A stretch of 5,153 nucleotides of DNA. Origin: Accumulibacter sp. (GTDB lineage: Bacteria; Pseudomonadota; Gammaproteobacteria; Burkholderiales; Rhodocyclaceae). Numbering within the stretch: the stretch's first letter is position 1; each line of letters opens with the position of its first letter. This document shows, one piece after another, positions 5,136 to 5,153 of this stretch. The notes beneath the pieces were generated by a model. The model made no database searches. It saw nothing but the letters and a program-made list of their open reading frames with translations, and was not told where the DNA came from. The position numbers and the translations under genes are program-made. The stretch spans positions 1-5,153 of the forward strand of contig JAISDL010000036.1 in NCBI GenBank assembly GCA_031264825.1. Direction: 5' to 3'.

Positions 5136-5153
5136 TGAAGGGGGTTACCGGCG

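Larger units (their letters stand above)
4804..5153. other. gene-free, repeat-filled region downstream of cobQ
   Basis: No credible gene occurs here. A 68-codon open frame from 4918 to 5124 reads through the AGGTATC run and the 5022-5053 repeat, has no family features, and is judged spurious. The stretch consists of the rest of the 45-bp tandem array, a small TGCGC-GAA-GCGCA hairpin (4919-4931), the heptamer run, a GC-rich hairpin, another 32-bp element and an edge hairpin. Positions 5054-5113 show nothing I recognise. No intrinsic terminator with a T-tract follows cobQ. Confidence 0.75.

Overview
The window is visibly GC-rich, with codon third positions dominated by G and C. It carries four intact genes for the late steps of cobalamin (vitamin B12) synthesis and for corrinoid capture, set in repeat-rich flanks. 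The class of organism cannot be fixed from the sequence. A periplasm-type BtuF with an ordinary signal peptide points to a high-GC Gram-negative bacterium. The intergenic repeats are of a kind scattered through many bacterial genomes and do not narrow this down.

Layout. Positions 1-264 hold no supportable gene; they contain one degraded and two full copies of a 32-bp palindromic repeat. From 3147 down to 265, on the minus strand, runs a compact operon, cbiB-cobD-btuF, whose genes overlap by 8 bp (cbiB/cobD, using a GTG start with a perfect Shine-Dalgarno) and 4 bp (cobD/btuF, ATGA). Positions 3148-3303 separate this operon from cobQ, which is divergent on the plus strand (3304-4803). This gap and the first codons of cobQ contain a long imperfect inverted repeat (3221-3321), predicted to fold in the cobQ mRNA and to bury the preferred start codon. 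From 4789 to the window end there are only repeats: three tandem 45-bp units whose first copy supplies the last codons and stop of cobQ, an AGGTATC heptamer run, GC-rich hairpins, one more 32-bp copy, and a C/G-rich hairpin at the edge.

How the genes work together. CobQ amidates the corrin ring to adenosylcobyric acid. CobD makes aminopropanol phosphate from threonine phosphate. CbiB joins the two into adenosylcobinamide phosphate. BtuF binds corrinoids in the periplasm for import. The genes for nucleotide-loop completion (cobU/cobP, cobS, cobT), for early corrin synthesis, and for the BtuC/BtuD partners of BtuF are not in the window.

The most interesting non-coding signals are the 20-pair stem over the cobQ start, which is complete only as plus-strand RNA, and the palindromic repeat family placed in the same relative orientation at the 3' ends of both transcription units.
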